From Arenicola marina (taxonomy: Eukaryota; Annelida; Polychaeta; Arenicolidae): a DNA stretch of 64,000 nucleotides. Where the stretch lies: assembly GCA_964019135.1 (NCBI GenBank), contig OZ025260.1:26158254-26222253 (forward strand), given 5' to 3'. How positions within the stretch are numbered: position 1 is the stretch's first letter; every line of letters starts with the position of its first letter. The translations under genes were made by a program, and so were the position numbers. Below the pieces are notes generated by a model. The model searched no databases. It saw only the letters and a program-made list of their open reading frames with translations, and had not been told where the DNA came from. Positions 35,583-45,850 of the stretch are shown here, piece after piece.

Positions 35583-37000
35583 ACCCATAATAGCCAAACT
35601 GTGAACTGGCAGAGCGCCTGAAAATACTGCTGAGAGACAAAAATTGCATTTTGACAAATATTATAAAATACTCGGGGCTGTATTCATAATGCCGTCGCTG
35701 ATTAGACACACTGGGGAGCGTGTATGTTGCTACTGGCGGCTGAAAGCATTGCTAGACTATGGGCACGACCAATGGAAGAACAGGTTAGGCAGTTCGAGCG
35801 TCGGTATCTATGATTTGCATCAAGCAAACATAATGCCATGGACGTATTCATTACCTTGAGCGCGGTACGGCGATAGGGGAGAGATAAGCCCCACCACATA
35901 CGTAGCCTGGAGGGGTATTATCAACCGGGTATCAATACTGATCATGGAGATGCGTTGTCGACCTGTCAGACAACAGTTGTTACTATAGTAGGTCTGGTAC
36001 ACATATACCGTCACGGTCAGCCATCCACAACGGACTGTTAAAAGTACTTTTCATCCCAATGCAAGAGTAATGCAAGAAAAGGCATTTGGCCGCATCACTG
36101 TGGTGGTGGGGGTGGGGGTGGGGGGAGGGCTTGTAGGAGATCGAAATATCGTTTTGGCTGAATTTGGAGCGGGGTATTTTAAGGCAAATTCTAGGCTTGG
36201 AAAGTGTGGGGGGTTTAAGCTACCCCTCCCCTGGATCCCATGTTGAAATAGGTCCAGCCCTATTAGAGTTCGGCGGCAGTGAGTGCCGGACGCTGGCCGG
36301 ATCAAGGTTATGTGTACGCGTTGACACTATTAATCATTCCCAACCTGCAAATGGGTGAAGAGCGTAAATTGGGGGGTAATGGCTGAAATAAGGGTCCCAA
36401 CTCATATGATGTGGAGAGAGTTTGATTACGGGTGGATAGGGGTGGCAGCATATGGATTCTCCATGGTCTGCTGGTCACCCTATCTAGTGGCTTGATGTGT
36501 ACATCGTGCAGGGTAATGCATGGAATAGCAAATTGTCCGAGGTTCGCACCTTGGCAGTACAAATATCTGTCTTCGTTCATGATGCAGATATCATAAAGCC
36601 TCCTTCGAGTTGACCATTGGGAGGGTTATATTTACCCAAGAGGCATGGGTCTACGTTTTGTTCCACCTCCGAGTCACTAGCGCGATGACCGTCAGTTTAA
36701 ATTTCAGCATGAAATGTGATCCACAAACCAACAACGAAGCAATAATGGTCTTGTATATGCTCCGCCAAGCTGTCGTCTCCAGGGCAATCAACCGCATCGC
36801 ACTGTAGATCGTTATACCTTGGACCATACGTTGCACCATCAGTTTCAGCCTTCACACCCCTGATACGTGTGTATATATATACATATGCGGGGCCTTATGG
36901 CAGCTCGTTTTGGTGGCCCCACGGTAGCCCATATGTCACCAGACTGGGCACGCAGGGGGTAGAGAGTAGCGGGCGGTGGCCCAAGGGGGTTTGAACAGGG
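35583..37000. other. No recognisable gene
   Basis: G-rich around 36100-36125. No supported exon or RNA. Confidence 0.45.
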
Positions 37001-37012
37001 TGGTCCCAATGG

Positions 37013-37380
37013 TTGGTTGGTTATGCAGGACGCCTTTGGACCACTTTTGGTCATATCGCGTCAATGGGAGAAGGAAGGGAGAGGGGAGCCATGTCCCCGG
37101 GGGGTAACCCCCTACTCTTTACGAAAGAAGACATGGAACCTTTATCCTGCGACCACACATACATGGCCACAGCAGGGCTCGAACCACCGACCCACGTGCC
37201 GTTAGGTTCTCAGGTGACCAGGGCCCGTATGTTCGAAACGGCCAGGGCCAAATATTTTGCCCTAGAATAGGATAATAGGATGGAGCGGTGCGAAATATTT
37301 TTGCCCTCGCCGTTCGAACTTACGGGCCCAGAGCACTCAATGCGAGCGCTCTAGCCCACTGAGCTGTCGCGCCGGCCCCC
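37013..37380 (-). mobile_element. tRNA-derived SINE, family B, interrupted by a MITE
   Basis: It is the same family and orientation as the 31157 copy. The 12-bp sequence TGGTCCCAATGG flanks it exactly (37001-37012 and 37381-37392). The body is split by a 107-bp insertion at 37222-37328; without it the SINE reads through as in the 31-kb copy (caggtgaccag then agcactcaatgcgagcgctc). Confidence 0.93.
37222..37328. mobile_element. 107-bp MITE nested in SINE B
   Basis: The inverted ends GGCCCGTATGTTCGAAACGG and GCCGTTCGAACTTACGGGCC pair with few mismatches. CAG is duplicated at both ends (37219-37221 and 37329-37331), which is confirmed by the uninterrupted SINE at 31 kb. The element is non-coding and the superfamily is uncertain; the 3-bp duplication would fit a Harbinger-like transposase. 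Confidence 0.88.
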
Positions 37381-37392
37381 TGGTCCCAATGG

Positions 37393-38560
37393 AGGTGTCA
37401 GGTTTTTGGCACCAATGAGCTAGGGGTCAGGCATACGGGGTCAGAGTCACGCCTGGGAGGGTGGAGGGAAAGAAGGGCGGGGGGGGGGGGGGAGGTGGTA
37501 TTAGACAAACAAGAGAGACCCTCTGGGACAATACACTATGCACGCCTACGTACGTCGCCTGTCCCCCGCCATTAATGTTTCAGGCGACCTCCTCTCTCTT
37601 TGTGGCAGAAACAATAACCCATAATGGTCGAACCTTGTTGTGTGTTGGTGTGTGTTGGCACCCGCTGAAGCGGCACCCTATCCCCGGTACAGATAAATGA
37701 TGCCTGCTCGTATTGGCATTGACCATGCTGATAGATAGCAAGGGCCGATAAGCCGATACCCACTGTGGGAGGAAGGTCATATTGTAGGCCAGCCGGCTCT
37801 GGGGGTGGAGGGCGGGAGTGGGGGAGGGGGATCTAGTTATCCGTTAATGTCGGGGTTTGTTGCTCGTGACCGCTGTGACCCAGTGACTGCCACAGACGTT
37901 TGAGTGATGTGGGGGGGGGGGGGGGGGCTGGACGGGGTGGAGGGGGAGGAGCTATAAGGTCAGTAGCGTGACGTTATTTTAATGTGGCTATCGCTACAGC
38001 GTTATATCAATTCGCCTCACTGGCGTCAGATAATCAGGGATGCGCCTTCAAGATTAATGTTCACGCCATCATGCGCCACAATCGGCGTGAGAGGGGGGGG
38101 GGGGTCTGTGATGGGGGTAGTAAGGGGGGGGGGGCGGGGGGGGGGGGCGGGGGCGTGTTATTAATGGCTATTTGCTTAGTAAATACATGCCACGCGCATG
38201 CGCTGATTGATTCAGCCTCCAATTGTACGTCTGGGTCAACAATTACTGGAAAGTCATGATCACAATTAGCGCTGATCTACCGCTGGATACAATAAGGTCG
38301 CGACTGAACATTTGTCCGGCGACATCGGTGTCTGGCGACAGGGTTAATTTGCGTCATGAAAGCCTTATGATATATTGCCATCAGCATGAGTTGTTTGTAC
38401 ACCTGGGTAATAACACACTATCGCTACGCGCCTATCATAAACGCAATGGATCATCCACCTGTCCATACGATTAATGGTAAACAGGTATCCATGGGCTCAT
38501 AATAAAAACAAAAATCATTGCCAGACAGTTACGTCTGCGCGGGCTAACGAGCCTTCAGTA
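37393..38560. other. No recognisable gene; several poly-G tracts
   Basis: Long G runs lie near 37480, 37911-37927 and 38093-38150 on the plus strand. No supported exon. Confidence 0.5.
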
Positions 38561-38629
38561 AGTTAGCACGTGGTCACATATCGATTACGCAATGTCAGGG
38601 GCCTTGGGTGGAGGGGTGGGGGAGAGGGG

Positions 38630-38835
38630 GGTTGTAATGGCGACACAGGCATATTCAACATTCGACATCGACCCGCAAATTTCGACACTGAGGATCGGAA
38701 AAAGCACAGAATTTTGGAAAACCCGACACTAAACTTAGCCCAAAAGCGACACAGAACGTCGTGAAAAATCGACAGTGGACACTGTGCATTTTGAAAAATC
38801 GACACCGGACACCCGACCCCCCCCCCCCACCCCAG
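38630..38835 (-). mobile_element. Dispersed GTGTCG-rich repeat, copy 2
   Basis: This is the reverse complement of the 22080-22318 family (gcgacacaggcatattcaac, cactaaacttagcccaaaag, gaaaaatcgacac), followed by a C run and ccttccagacccta, a probable terminus. Confidence 0.8.
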
Positions 38836-39380
38836 AGCCTCCCTCTCCCTTCCAGACCCTAATTACCATCATTTAACATGACCAAATGCTCCAGATCATC
38901 GCCAAGAAACGCTTTCGTTATATCGTTATATCGGGTCTGATGAATCCCGCCGATGGCTTCACGCTGTAATGGCACGGTCCCTGGAGTTATTGGTCAACTG
39001 TTCTTTCATCTCGTACATCACACCGCTCGTGTGGTGAGCGACCGGATCTCACCTTCGCGCAATTTCCGTTTGGCAAGCGTTCCCGTGCACTTGACGGTCG
39101 CGGGAAGGCATCGCGATGCCATGTCCTATGCGTTTCAGACAACGATCAATATACAGCCTGTCGCGGCCGCTTTGACAGATGACCGAGTTTCTAATTGGAC
39201 TGGTGTTGGTTCGGCCGGGTCAAGGCGATATATAGGGCCGGGCGGTATTCGATATTACCTACAATGATGGTCGTATTGACACAAACGTCAACCCCGAAGC
39301 CGTGGCTAATGTAGAATTGTGATTACCTCGGACACCAGTCCGCATACGGGACCTCGGCATGCTATATCGAAGTGTTAATT
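38836..39380. other. No recognisable gene
   Basis: It has a 104-codon plus-strand frame (38953-39267) with no recognised domain or splice signals. I do not call it. Confidence 0.4.
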
Positions 39381-39382
39381 GT

Positions 39383-39645
39383 GCGAAACAATCTCATGAC
39401 AAGGTGTCGCGTTGTCCTGATATATATATACTTATATACTCCGATAGGGGACGTTTTTGTTCCAAGCAGAAATAGGCCATATTAAAATGTTCTTTCAGAT
39501 TCTTGCGAAACAATCTCATGACAAGGTGTCGCGTTGTCCTGATATATATATACTTATATACTCCGATAGGGGACGTTTTTGTTCCAAGCAGAAATAGGCC
39601 ATATTAAAATGTTCTTTCAGATTCTTGCGAAACAATCTCATGACA
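39383..39645. repeat. 122-bp satellite running into the assembly gap
   Basis: The unit beginning gcgaaacaatctcatgacaa starts at 39383, 39505 and 39627. The first two units are identical over the full 122 bp and the third is cut off by the gap. Confidence 0.95.
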
Positions 39646-39845
39646 NNNNNNNNNNNNNNNNNNNNNNNNNNNNNNNNNNNNNNNNNNNNNNNNNNNNNNN
39701 NNNNNNNNNNNNNNNNNNNNNNNNNNNNNNNNNNNNNNNNNNNNNNNNNNNNNNNNNNNNNNNNNNNNNNNNNNNNNNNNNNNNNNNNNNNNNNNNNNNN
39801 NNNNNNNNNNNNNNNNNNNNNNNNNNNNNNNNNNNNNNNNNNNNN
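39646..39845. other. Assembly gap, 200 N
   Basis: Exactly 200 N, probably a placeholder length. It directly follows the identical satellite units, so the true array length is unknown. Confidence 0.99.
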
Positions 39846-40117
39846 AGCGAGCTCTTAAGGTAACATGCATGCATAATCAAAGTTCATTTTAAGCATAGGC
39901 TCAGGACTTTCATTTCACGTAAGAACCCCCAAGAGGCGTTTCTGAATAAGGGGCAAATTTCAGCGGCACCAAGAATTATCCTCTAAACACTGGTCGAAAT
40001 GTTTTATGTCAAGTCTTTAATAATTAAATTATCTACCCTAAGAAGGTAACTGATAAATTATTGAAACGCTAACACTTCATTTCCGCTTTAAATTACAATA
40101 CAATTATGAGTTTAACG

Positions 40118-40375
40118 ATGTGTTCCGCCTTCGTAGAGGGCGATATGTACCGCTACGTGGTCAATGTCTAAGTGGTCTGTTCACGTTTATTGGCGATGCG
40201 TTCCGCCGGGCGAGCTAGCTTATCATTATGAATTCGTAGGGAGATTCTAAATTCTAAATTTAGCCACTTGAACCTTTATACATACCGAGCGTGCACCAGC
40301 TCGCCCACTCACAAAATTCCATAGGCTAGGATATCACCTGGTATTCTGACATTTACTGCATATATTATTACTATA
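40118..40375 (+). repeat. Dispersed repeat, copy 1 (pair with 45600-45850)
   Basis: Words such as gtggtctgttcacgttt, ggcgatgcgttccgccgggc, gcttatcattatgaatt, cttgaacctttatacata and accagctcgcccactcacaa occur here and in the same order at 45600-45850. Both copies are in the same orientation. It is non-coding and the class is not recognised. Confidence 0.85.
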
Positions 40376-40589
40376 TATGACAAATTAACAAAGACGGAGG
40401 AACCGGGGTGGGGCGGCGGGGGGGGGGGGGGGGCGGCATCCGGGGCACGTGCCCCCCTGAACAACATTATGATACAACTACAAGTAAACAGAGCCGGCTT
40501 TATTTACAGTGCGGTCGTCCTGGTTACTCCTGGAAGGGATAACTTATTATTTAACTAATAGGGACCATTAATTAATCCATATATTCCAG

Positions 40590-40637
40590 GGGTGGGGGGG
40601 GGGGGCACGAGTATCTTTGTGCCCCCCCCCACCCCCC
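40590..40637. other. Poly-G/poly-C inverted repeat (hairpin)
   Basis: A G run ending in GCAC is followed by a ten-base loop (gagtatcttt) and then GTGC plus a C run. The two arms are perfectly complementary over at least 12 bp, and the G arm could also form a quadruplex. Confidence 0.8.
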
Positions 40638-41162
40638 GATCATTTACATGCTGCTTTCCAAACTAACACGTAATCACTTTCTTTATTTTAATGGTAAAGC
40701 CTCATGATAAAGATAAAACATCTTGGTATGGGCGCGTAGGTCACACCAGGTCATATATAGAACCACGTATCAATACAGTACTGCCATTGCTGAGCAACTC
40801 GCGTGCAACGTGGCAACATAAAACCAAAAGAGATCGGTTAAATCCCACGCTGCTTAATTTTGGTATTGTAATACAATCGATGAAGCCAATAACCCATAAT
40901 CTCGACTCGGCAATTTGAATTTGGAGTTATTGTTTCATATCCGCTAATTTATTGTAGCCTTGCATCAAATAGTGTAGATTTTCTGAAGTTGGGGGGATTA
41001 CTTTACTCTACTATATATCTGGTGAGGATGGGCCAACAGATGTGGAGAGTGAGATTCTGGATCTGATAAACCTCAATGCACATGCGCGGATGACTACTTG
41101 TCTCACTAATACTTCGAAGTTCTAGATTTCGTCAAAGAAGAACTGGCGTGCCCATTTAAGCA

Positions 41163-41240
41163 ACGGTTGGTTGTATATTCAGGACGCTTTAACCACTTTT
41201 GGTCATATCGCGTCAATGGGAGCAGGAAGGGAGAGTTGAT
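41163..41240 (-). mobile_element. Fragment of SINE B (3' part)
   Basis: It matches the end of the family-B SINE (ggttggttgtatattcagga, cacttttggtcatatcgcgt) and breaks off after about 75 bp. The tRNA-like head is absent. Confidence 0.8.
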
Positions 41241-41941
41241 CTCCTCTCCTCCAATCCCGCCCCACTAGTCCTCTGATATAATGCAACAAATGTTTACATG
41301 TGTTCCCCATCATAAGTGTTCAATTACTGGTATGCTATCTAATAGCCATGTGTTTATTACCCATGTAATTACAGTATTGACATCTAAATGTATCCTCTTT
41401 ACACGTGTTATATGTTGTTATGTACTTCTTGACATTTTGAATGATTTTGGAACAAAAACAAATAATGCAAACAAATTATTCAGTCCACCCAATGCCATGA
41501 ACTGTGCTAGATATTGATTTTTGATTTTATGTTGTATGTATGTACATGTATGTTACTATAGGAGATTGAATCGCTTGCACCGGGCGGATCCAGGGGGAAG
41601 TCCAGGGGTCCCCCTCCCATTTTTTGAAGAAGAACGCTACATGAGGCGGCGCGGACCGTCTTCAGAGCATCCCGCCGGTCGAAGTTCCAATAGACCCCAC
41701 CTACCTTTTCAAATTCCTGTGGATTCCTTCTCCGTGCCTGCAGACGGCGCCTGTCTATGATGGCGATTTACGCATGCGCCGCTTTCTGATTGCAAGATGC
41801 GCGCGACTCTGATTTATTTGCTGTATGAGAGCATTACCACACGCGCCCCCTATTATTCTTACTACGGCTGTGCTGTGTCATATGCCAGGTGTGTACTCTG
41901 TGTAAGCCTGCGTTGAAGGGTCGAGAACTACGGTTTCATAA

Positions 41942-42087
41942 CAGGGGCGGATCCAGGGGGAGGGGCGCGACCCAGCCATTAAATATTGACACTTAAACCG
42001 AAACCGCCCCCTCTCTATCCAGCATATCTAGATCTGACTCTAACCCCCCCCCCACCGCCTTCTCCAGATTTGTTAGATCCGCCCCTG
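41942..42087. mobile_element. hAT-like MITE, 146 bp, with 5-bp TSD
   Basis: It starts CAGGGGCGGATCCAGG and ends GATCCGCCCCTG, which are terminal inverted repeats. CATAA is duplicated directly at both ends (41937-41941 and 42088-42092). CAGGG-type ends are common in hAT elements, and some hAT groups make 5-bp duplications. A relative is at 56798-56956. Confidence 0.8.
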
Positions 42088-42377
42088 CATAATATGCAAC
42101 GTCTGCACTGAGCATCGTAGTATAACCGATGTACCAAACGTTAAATATGTTCTTAGGTATAGTATATATACTACGGCTCCAATGTTCAGCCTACAGCGTT
42201 ACAGTATATATATGTTGCTCCAAACATACGGCATCTGTGTTGTAACGTGCTAAAAGTGTAGGATGTGTTATATAGCATTACAATTCCAACGTCGTAAAAC
42301 TCTGAATGTCGTTTGTTCTTACTATGCCGATCATAAACGATTGAGAGACAATTGAAAACTAAGATTGCATCGACAAA

Positions 42378-42383
42378 TTTATT
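42378..42383 (-). terminator. Poly(A) signal AATAAA of the secreted-protein gene
   Basis: AATAAA on the minus strand, about 95 bases after the exon 4 stop. Position and sequence fit a cleavage/polyadenylation signal. Confidence 0.55.
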
Positions 42384-42475
42384 TTAACCATCAGAGCTAC
42401 ATTATAGCCATATGATCGGTCACTTGATGGAGACTCCACATGAGGGCCAAATCCCTGGATGGTAGGGCCAAGTAC

Positions 42476-42709
42476 TCAGTAGGCCCCACACTCGCCTTCC
42501 AATAGGGTCTGGTAGTTTGCAGAGACCTGGACGTTGACCTTGTCGTTGGTCGCAGAGTCTTCCCAGTAGGTGACTTCGATCCAACACGAGCCGTCAACTA
42601 GTCCGCCCGTGATCAGATAGATGCCAGCGGATATATATTCAACGCAGAAGTACCACCAACCGTCTGTCTCAATACAGTGCGTGTCCGGCGTGTATATAGC
42701 TTGCGGTAT
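42476..42709 (-). CDS. Secreted protein gene, exon 4 with stop
   Basis: Acceptor ttctttacag, phase 0, 77 codons and TGA at 42478-42476. A Trp-Trp pair and three cysteines suggest a compact disulphide-bonded fold. Confidence 0.85.
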   Translation of the reverse strand: MPQAIYTPDTHCIETDGWWYFCVEYISAGIYLITGGLVDGSCWIEVTYWEDSATNDKVNVQVSANYQTLLEGECGAY

Positions 42710-44271
42710 CTGTAAAGAAGACGATTCTTATAAAAATGCTCTTGATAATCCAATTCGACGATGACATCGTTGATTCAATCATTGTGAAGACGTTCAGCCA
42801 AGACATTATAGATGGCTCGTATCAACGTTGTCGCTTTGATGGCTACTACGCACAATTGCCAACAATCATTTCTGTATTCATATGATCCACTGGAAAGGTC
42901 ATATTGCCGCCTTCTCATTGGTTATATATAAATACAAATAAATATATATAACATATAATATATAAAGTAGGGTTCTGATTGAATTGACCCCTTACCCCGA
43001 TGCCACGGCCGCCCACTTCGACCACTCCCTGTGTCCGAGAAACAATGAATCTCCTCTCAAACTGCTTCGAACGCTTCTGATGGACTCCGAAGGCCACGTC
43101 CATCCATTCTATCTTTATTTGACGTGAGTCATGGACAGTCGTGATCCGGACTTGGAACTAAGGGGAAGACAAGTCACACGTGCAATTTCTACAGATCAGA
43201 TCAAATTCGACTTTCTAAACTAATACGCCGCACATCAGTTTGGTAACCTACAAAGACGCCTCTGAACAGGCTTGTTGATCCAGTTTGACGTCGACACAAT
43301 GCCTACATGTAAATTTCAATTCAGAAGTTCCTATCATGCATATATTTCACTTCCAATGTGTTTACCCTAACTGAGGTGGTCCCCATGAAAGCGACGGCAC
43401 ATGTCTTAATGAGAGTGTCCTGATCAAGTCATTGAACTGTTTTAAATGTACATGTAATGTACATGTATTAATGTACTTGATCCAATAAATGAAACTGATT
43501 CTGCTTCTGATGATCAGACACTTGGGACACGCTGATCTATATTTGAGCCAACATCTCGCCCCCACTGATATCTAACTCCCACCTACAACGTCGGTAGCAA
43601 ATCGTGGACAAAAAAGGTAATTCGCTCCAGCCTTATGTCATATTAAAAACATTATTGGCGTCTTAATATTACAACGTAGAAATTACAACGTAATGACGAG
43701 AGTACATGATTTATGTTGTCTGACCTTGCAAACGTCAGCTGAATTCGGCTGGAAGGCCGAGAGGATGTACACTGATTGCCAGAGTTCAGGAAGCTGGCCA
43801 CGCCGGGGTTAAAGTCAACAACCTGGTTGGGTGCACCGAAGCCGGCAGTACAATCACCAGATGCGCATTCTGATTCGTTAAAATACAAAGGCATGTATGT
43901 TTATATCACAATCCATTGGCTTGCACTACATTAGTAGAGCTGCCTACCTCGGTATCAGTGTAATTTTCGCCATCTATATGTCTCCTTATCTATTACAATC
44001 GGCCGCATGGATTCTACCAAACCACCGTTGATTATATAATGCAAGTTCAGTGTCCTTTTTTTAAAAACAAATCTGTGTCGATGTCGCTTTGTCAGATCCT
44101 CAGCGTCGGAAGTTGTGGGTCAATGTCGACAAAATGTGGTGTGTTGCAATTTACTTATTCCAGACCCCTAGTACAGTGAACTGACTTAGAAGCGCTACAA
44201 TGTAATACATTACCAAGATGGGCAAGGCATGCCGTCAGGATTAATGCCACAGAGACGAAGCCGCTCGTCAT
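42476..44271 (-). CDS. Small secreted cysteine-containing protein, four exons (gene span)
   Basis: The family is not recognised. Exon 1 (44271-44214) encodes a signal peptide starting MTSGFVSVALILTACLAHL. Exon 2 (43869 to about 43706) completes a Glu codon across the phase-1 junction and has ECASGDCTAGFG and SGNQCTSS. Exon 3 (43157-42996) reads FQVRITTVHDSRQIKIEWMD. Exon 4 (42709-42476) has CIETDGWWYFCVEYISAG and ends with GECGAY and a stop. The mature protein is about 190 residues with several cysteines and tryptophans and no membrane segment, so it is probably secreted and beta-rich. The exon 2 donor is uncertain: AAG|GTCAGA (43725) looks best but is out of phase with exon 3, while CAT|GTACTC (43706) or GTT|GTAATA (43673) keep the frame. 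A minus-strand AATAAA lies at 42383-42378, about 95 bases past the stop. Confidence 0.75.
42996..43157 (-). CDS. Secreted protein gene, exon 3
   Basis: It lies between an acceptor ccccttag and a donor GGG|GTAAGG, phase 0 at both ends, 54 codons. Rich in aromatic and charged residues; no cysteine. Confidence 0.8.
43706..43869 (-). CDS. Secreted protein gene, exon 2
   Basis: The acceptor ...gaatcag at 43870-43871 joins in phase with exon 1. The exon contains four cysteines and ends near LTFAR; the exact donor is unresolved (43725, 43706 or 43673). Confidence 0.7.
44060..44145 (+). mobile_element. Dispersed GTGTCG-rich repeat, partial copy
   Basis: The words ctgtgtcgatgtcgctttgt, gatcctcagcgtcggaa and gggtcaatgtcgac match the family at 22080-22318. 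It lies just downstream of exon 1 of the secreted-protein gene, in its first intron. Confidence 0.7.
44214..44271 (-). CDS. Secreted protein gene, exon 1 (signal peptide)
   Basis: ATG at 44271-44269. The hydrophobic core SVALILTACLA fits a cleavable signal peptide. The exon ends CTT G|GTAATG, phase 1. An upstream in-frame ATG would add a polar, arginine-rich leader that fits less well. Confidence 0.75.
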
Positions 44272-44827
44272 CGTGGTGTCGAGTAAAGTCTGTGATATTC
44301 TGTAGTAAGAATTTATATTTCCAAGTCTCCTTGGATTGTGGTTGAGATCAGGGCCTGGGGCCAAATTTACATATCTTTACTGGCAGACAGCATCCCCCCT
44401 CAAATGATTTACCGTTATTTTTTCGTGGGAGCTACGGGGGAATCTTTAACGACTAGATAAGTATCCATTATGGTGATCTATGAATCATTAACAGTACACA
44501 CGATGGTTTCGAATGTAACAAAACATGGTTCCAGGTTTTTGAAAGTGTCTTCAAAATTGCTTTGCAACACAGCCGTACGTCTGAAATCGACGCAAATAGC
44601 TGTATTGATGTATGTTCTAAGAAACTGCAGCAACGCGGACCGTTATTACCTGGTTTATATCAGTTTTGTCGATAGCATCGAATCAGGTCGACGCTCTTGT
44701 GCCTCGCATGCCACTGGACCAAAGTGCTGTCAGTCAACGGTATAGTGCACGTGTACAGGGGCGAATCCCAGAATTTGAAAAAGGGAGAGGGGGGTCCGAA
44801 CTTGCGACCGGACGGGGGTGGCGGGCA

Positions 44828-44920
44828 CCCCGCCTCAGATAGCGTTCTTCCTCACAAAGTGGGGAGGGGGGGGGGGGTCCACGCCTCAGGTGGCCTAATT
44901 TTGCATTTTCGTTGCATTTT
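44828..44920 (+). repeat. Dispersed repeat with poly-G, second copy
   Basis: Matches 19140-19255 (cctcagatagcgttcttcct, G run, gtccacgcctcagg, ttttgcatt). A hAT-like start (caggggcgaatcc) lies just upstream at about 44757. Confidence 0.7.
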
Positions 44921-45599
44921 CATTGCGTTGCATTCTATGTCATTTGCGAAGGATAAAGAAAACGTTTCATGCACTATGGTGCAGTTTGAAATTCATCTCT
45001 TGATACATGCATAGTTAAATGCCTTCTATAAGATATGGATACATGGAACAATTCGGAAATTCTAACCTAATTTTATGTAGCCTCAGGATGTTATTTGGCA
45101 TAAATTGAAACCAGGCCCCCTCAAGCACAGCAGAAACAAGACAGATATCCCTAGCACCTCGTTGTTTTTTGAATACATCCAACCAGAGGCCGGCTGTTGG
45201 CTGGCAGCAAGAAATTCTACCCAGTCAGTCAATTCAACACCTGATGCCGACGAGGTTACGTCCTCCTCCCCGCCGCCTCCGTTAAGAGGCGTTTCTATTG
45301 AATTCAGTTTTAATCACTAAGCAATGCGCTATTACATTGAACTGTATAGTATGTAAAGCGATGTATAATTATTTGATTACAAAATAACTGAATATATAAG
45401 GACATAGAAGATATACACGATAGACGAAGATATAAGGATTGTAAATGTTATCGTAATTTAGACACCAACAGCTTTCAATTAAATAGAAAGATAAATTACT
45501 TACTAAATTTTAAACGTGTTAATTGTCGCCTGCGTACATGTTGATATGTTCCGCCTACTTTCATGGTGATGGATTCCACCTATGTAGGCCTACATGGCA

Positions 45600-45850
45600 A
45601 TTGATTCGCCAACACATAATATGGTCACGTGGTCTGTTCACGTTTTCTGGCGATGCGTTCCGCCGGGCAAGCCAGCTTATCATTATGAATTGGTAGCAAG
45701 ATATATAAATGGCAAATTCAGCAGCTTGAACCTTTATACATACTGAGCAAGCACCAGCTCGCCCACTCACAATATTCTGCAGGCTTGGATACCACCTCGT
45801 ATTCTGACATTTACTGCTTATATTATTGCTATATTTGACAAATTAATGTT
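45600..45850 (+). repeat. Dispersed repeat, copy 2 (pair with 40118-40375)
   Basis: Same ordered words as at 40118-40375, with substitutions and small indels throughout. Non-coding. Confidence 0.85.

Larger units (their letters stand above)
39846..41160. other. No recognisable gene; dispersed repeat and poly-G hairpin
   Basis: It contains the repeat at 40118-40375, G-rich tracts at 40405-40455 and the G/C hairpin at 40590-40637. No exon is supported. Confidence 0.5.
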
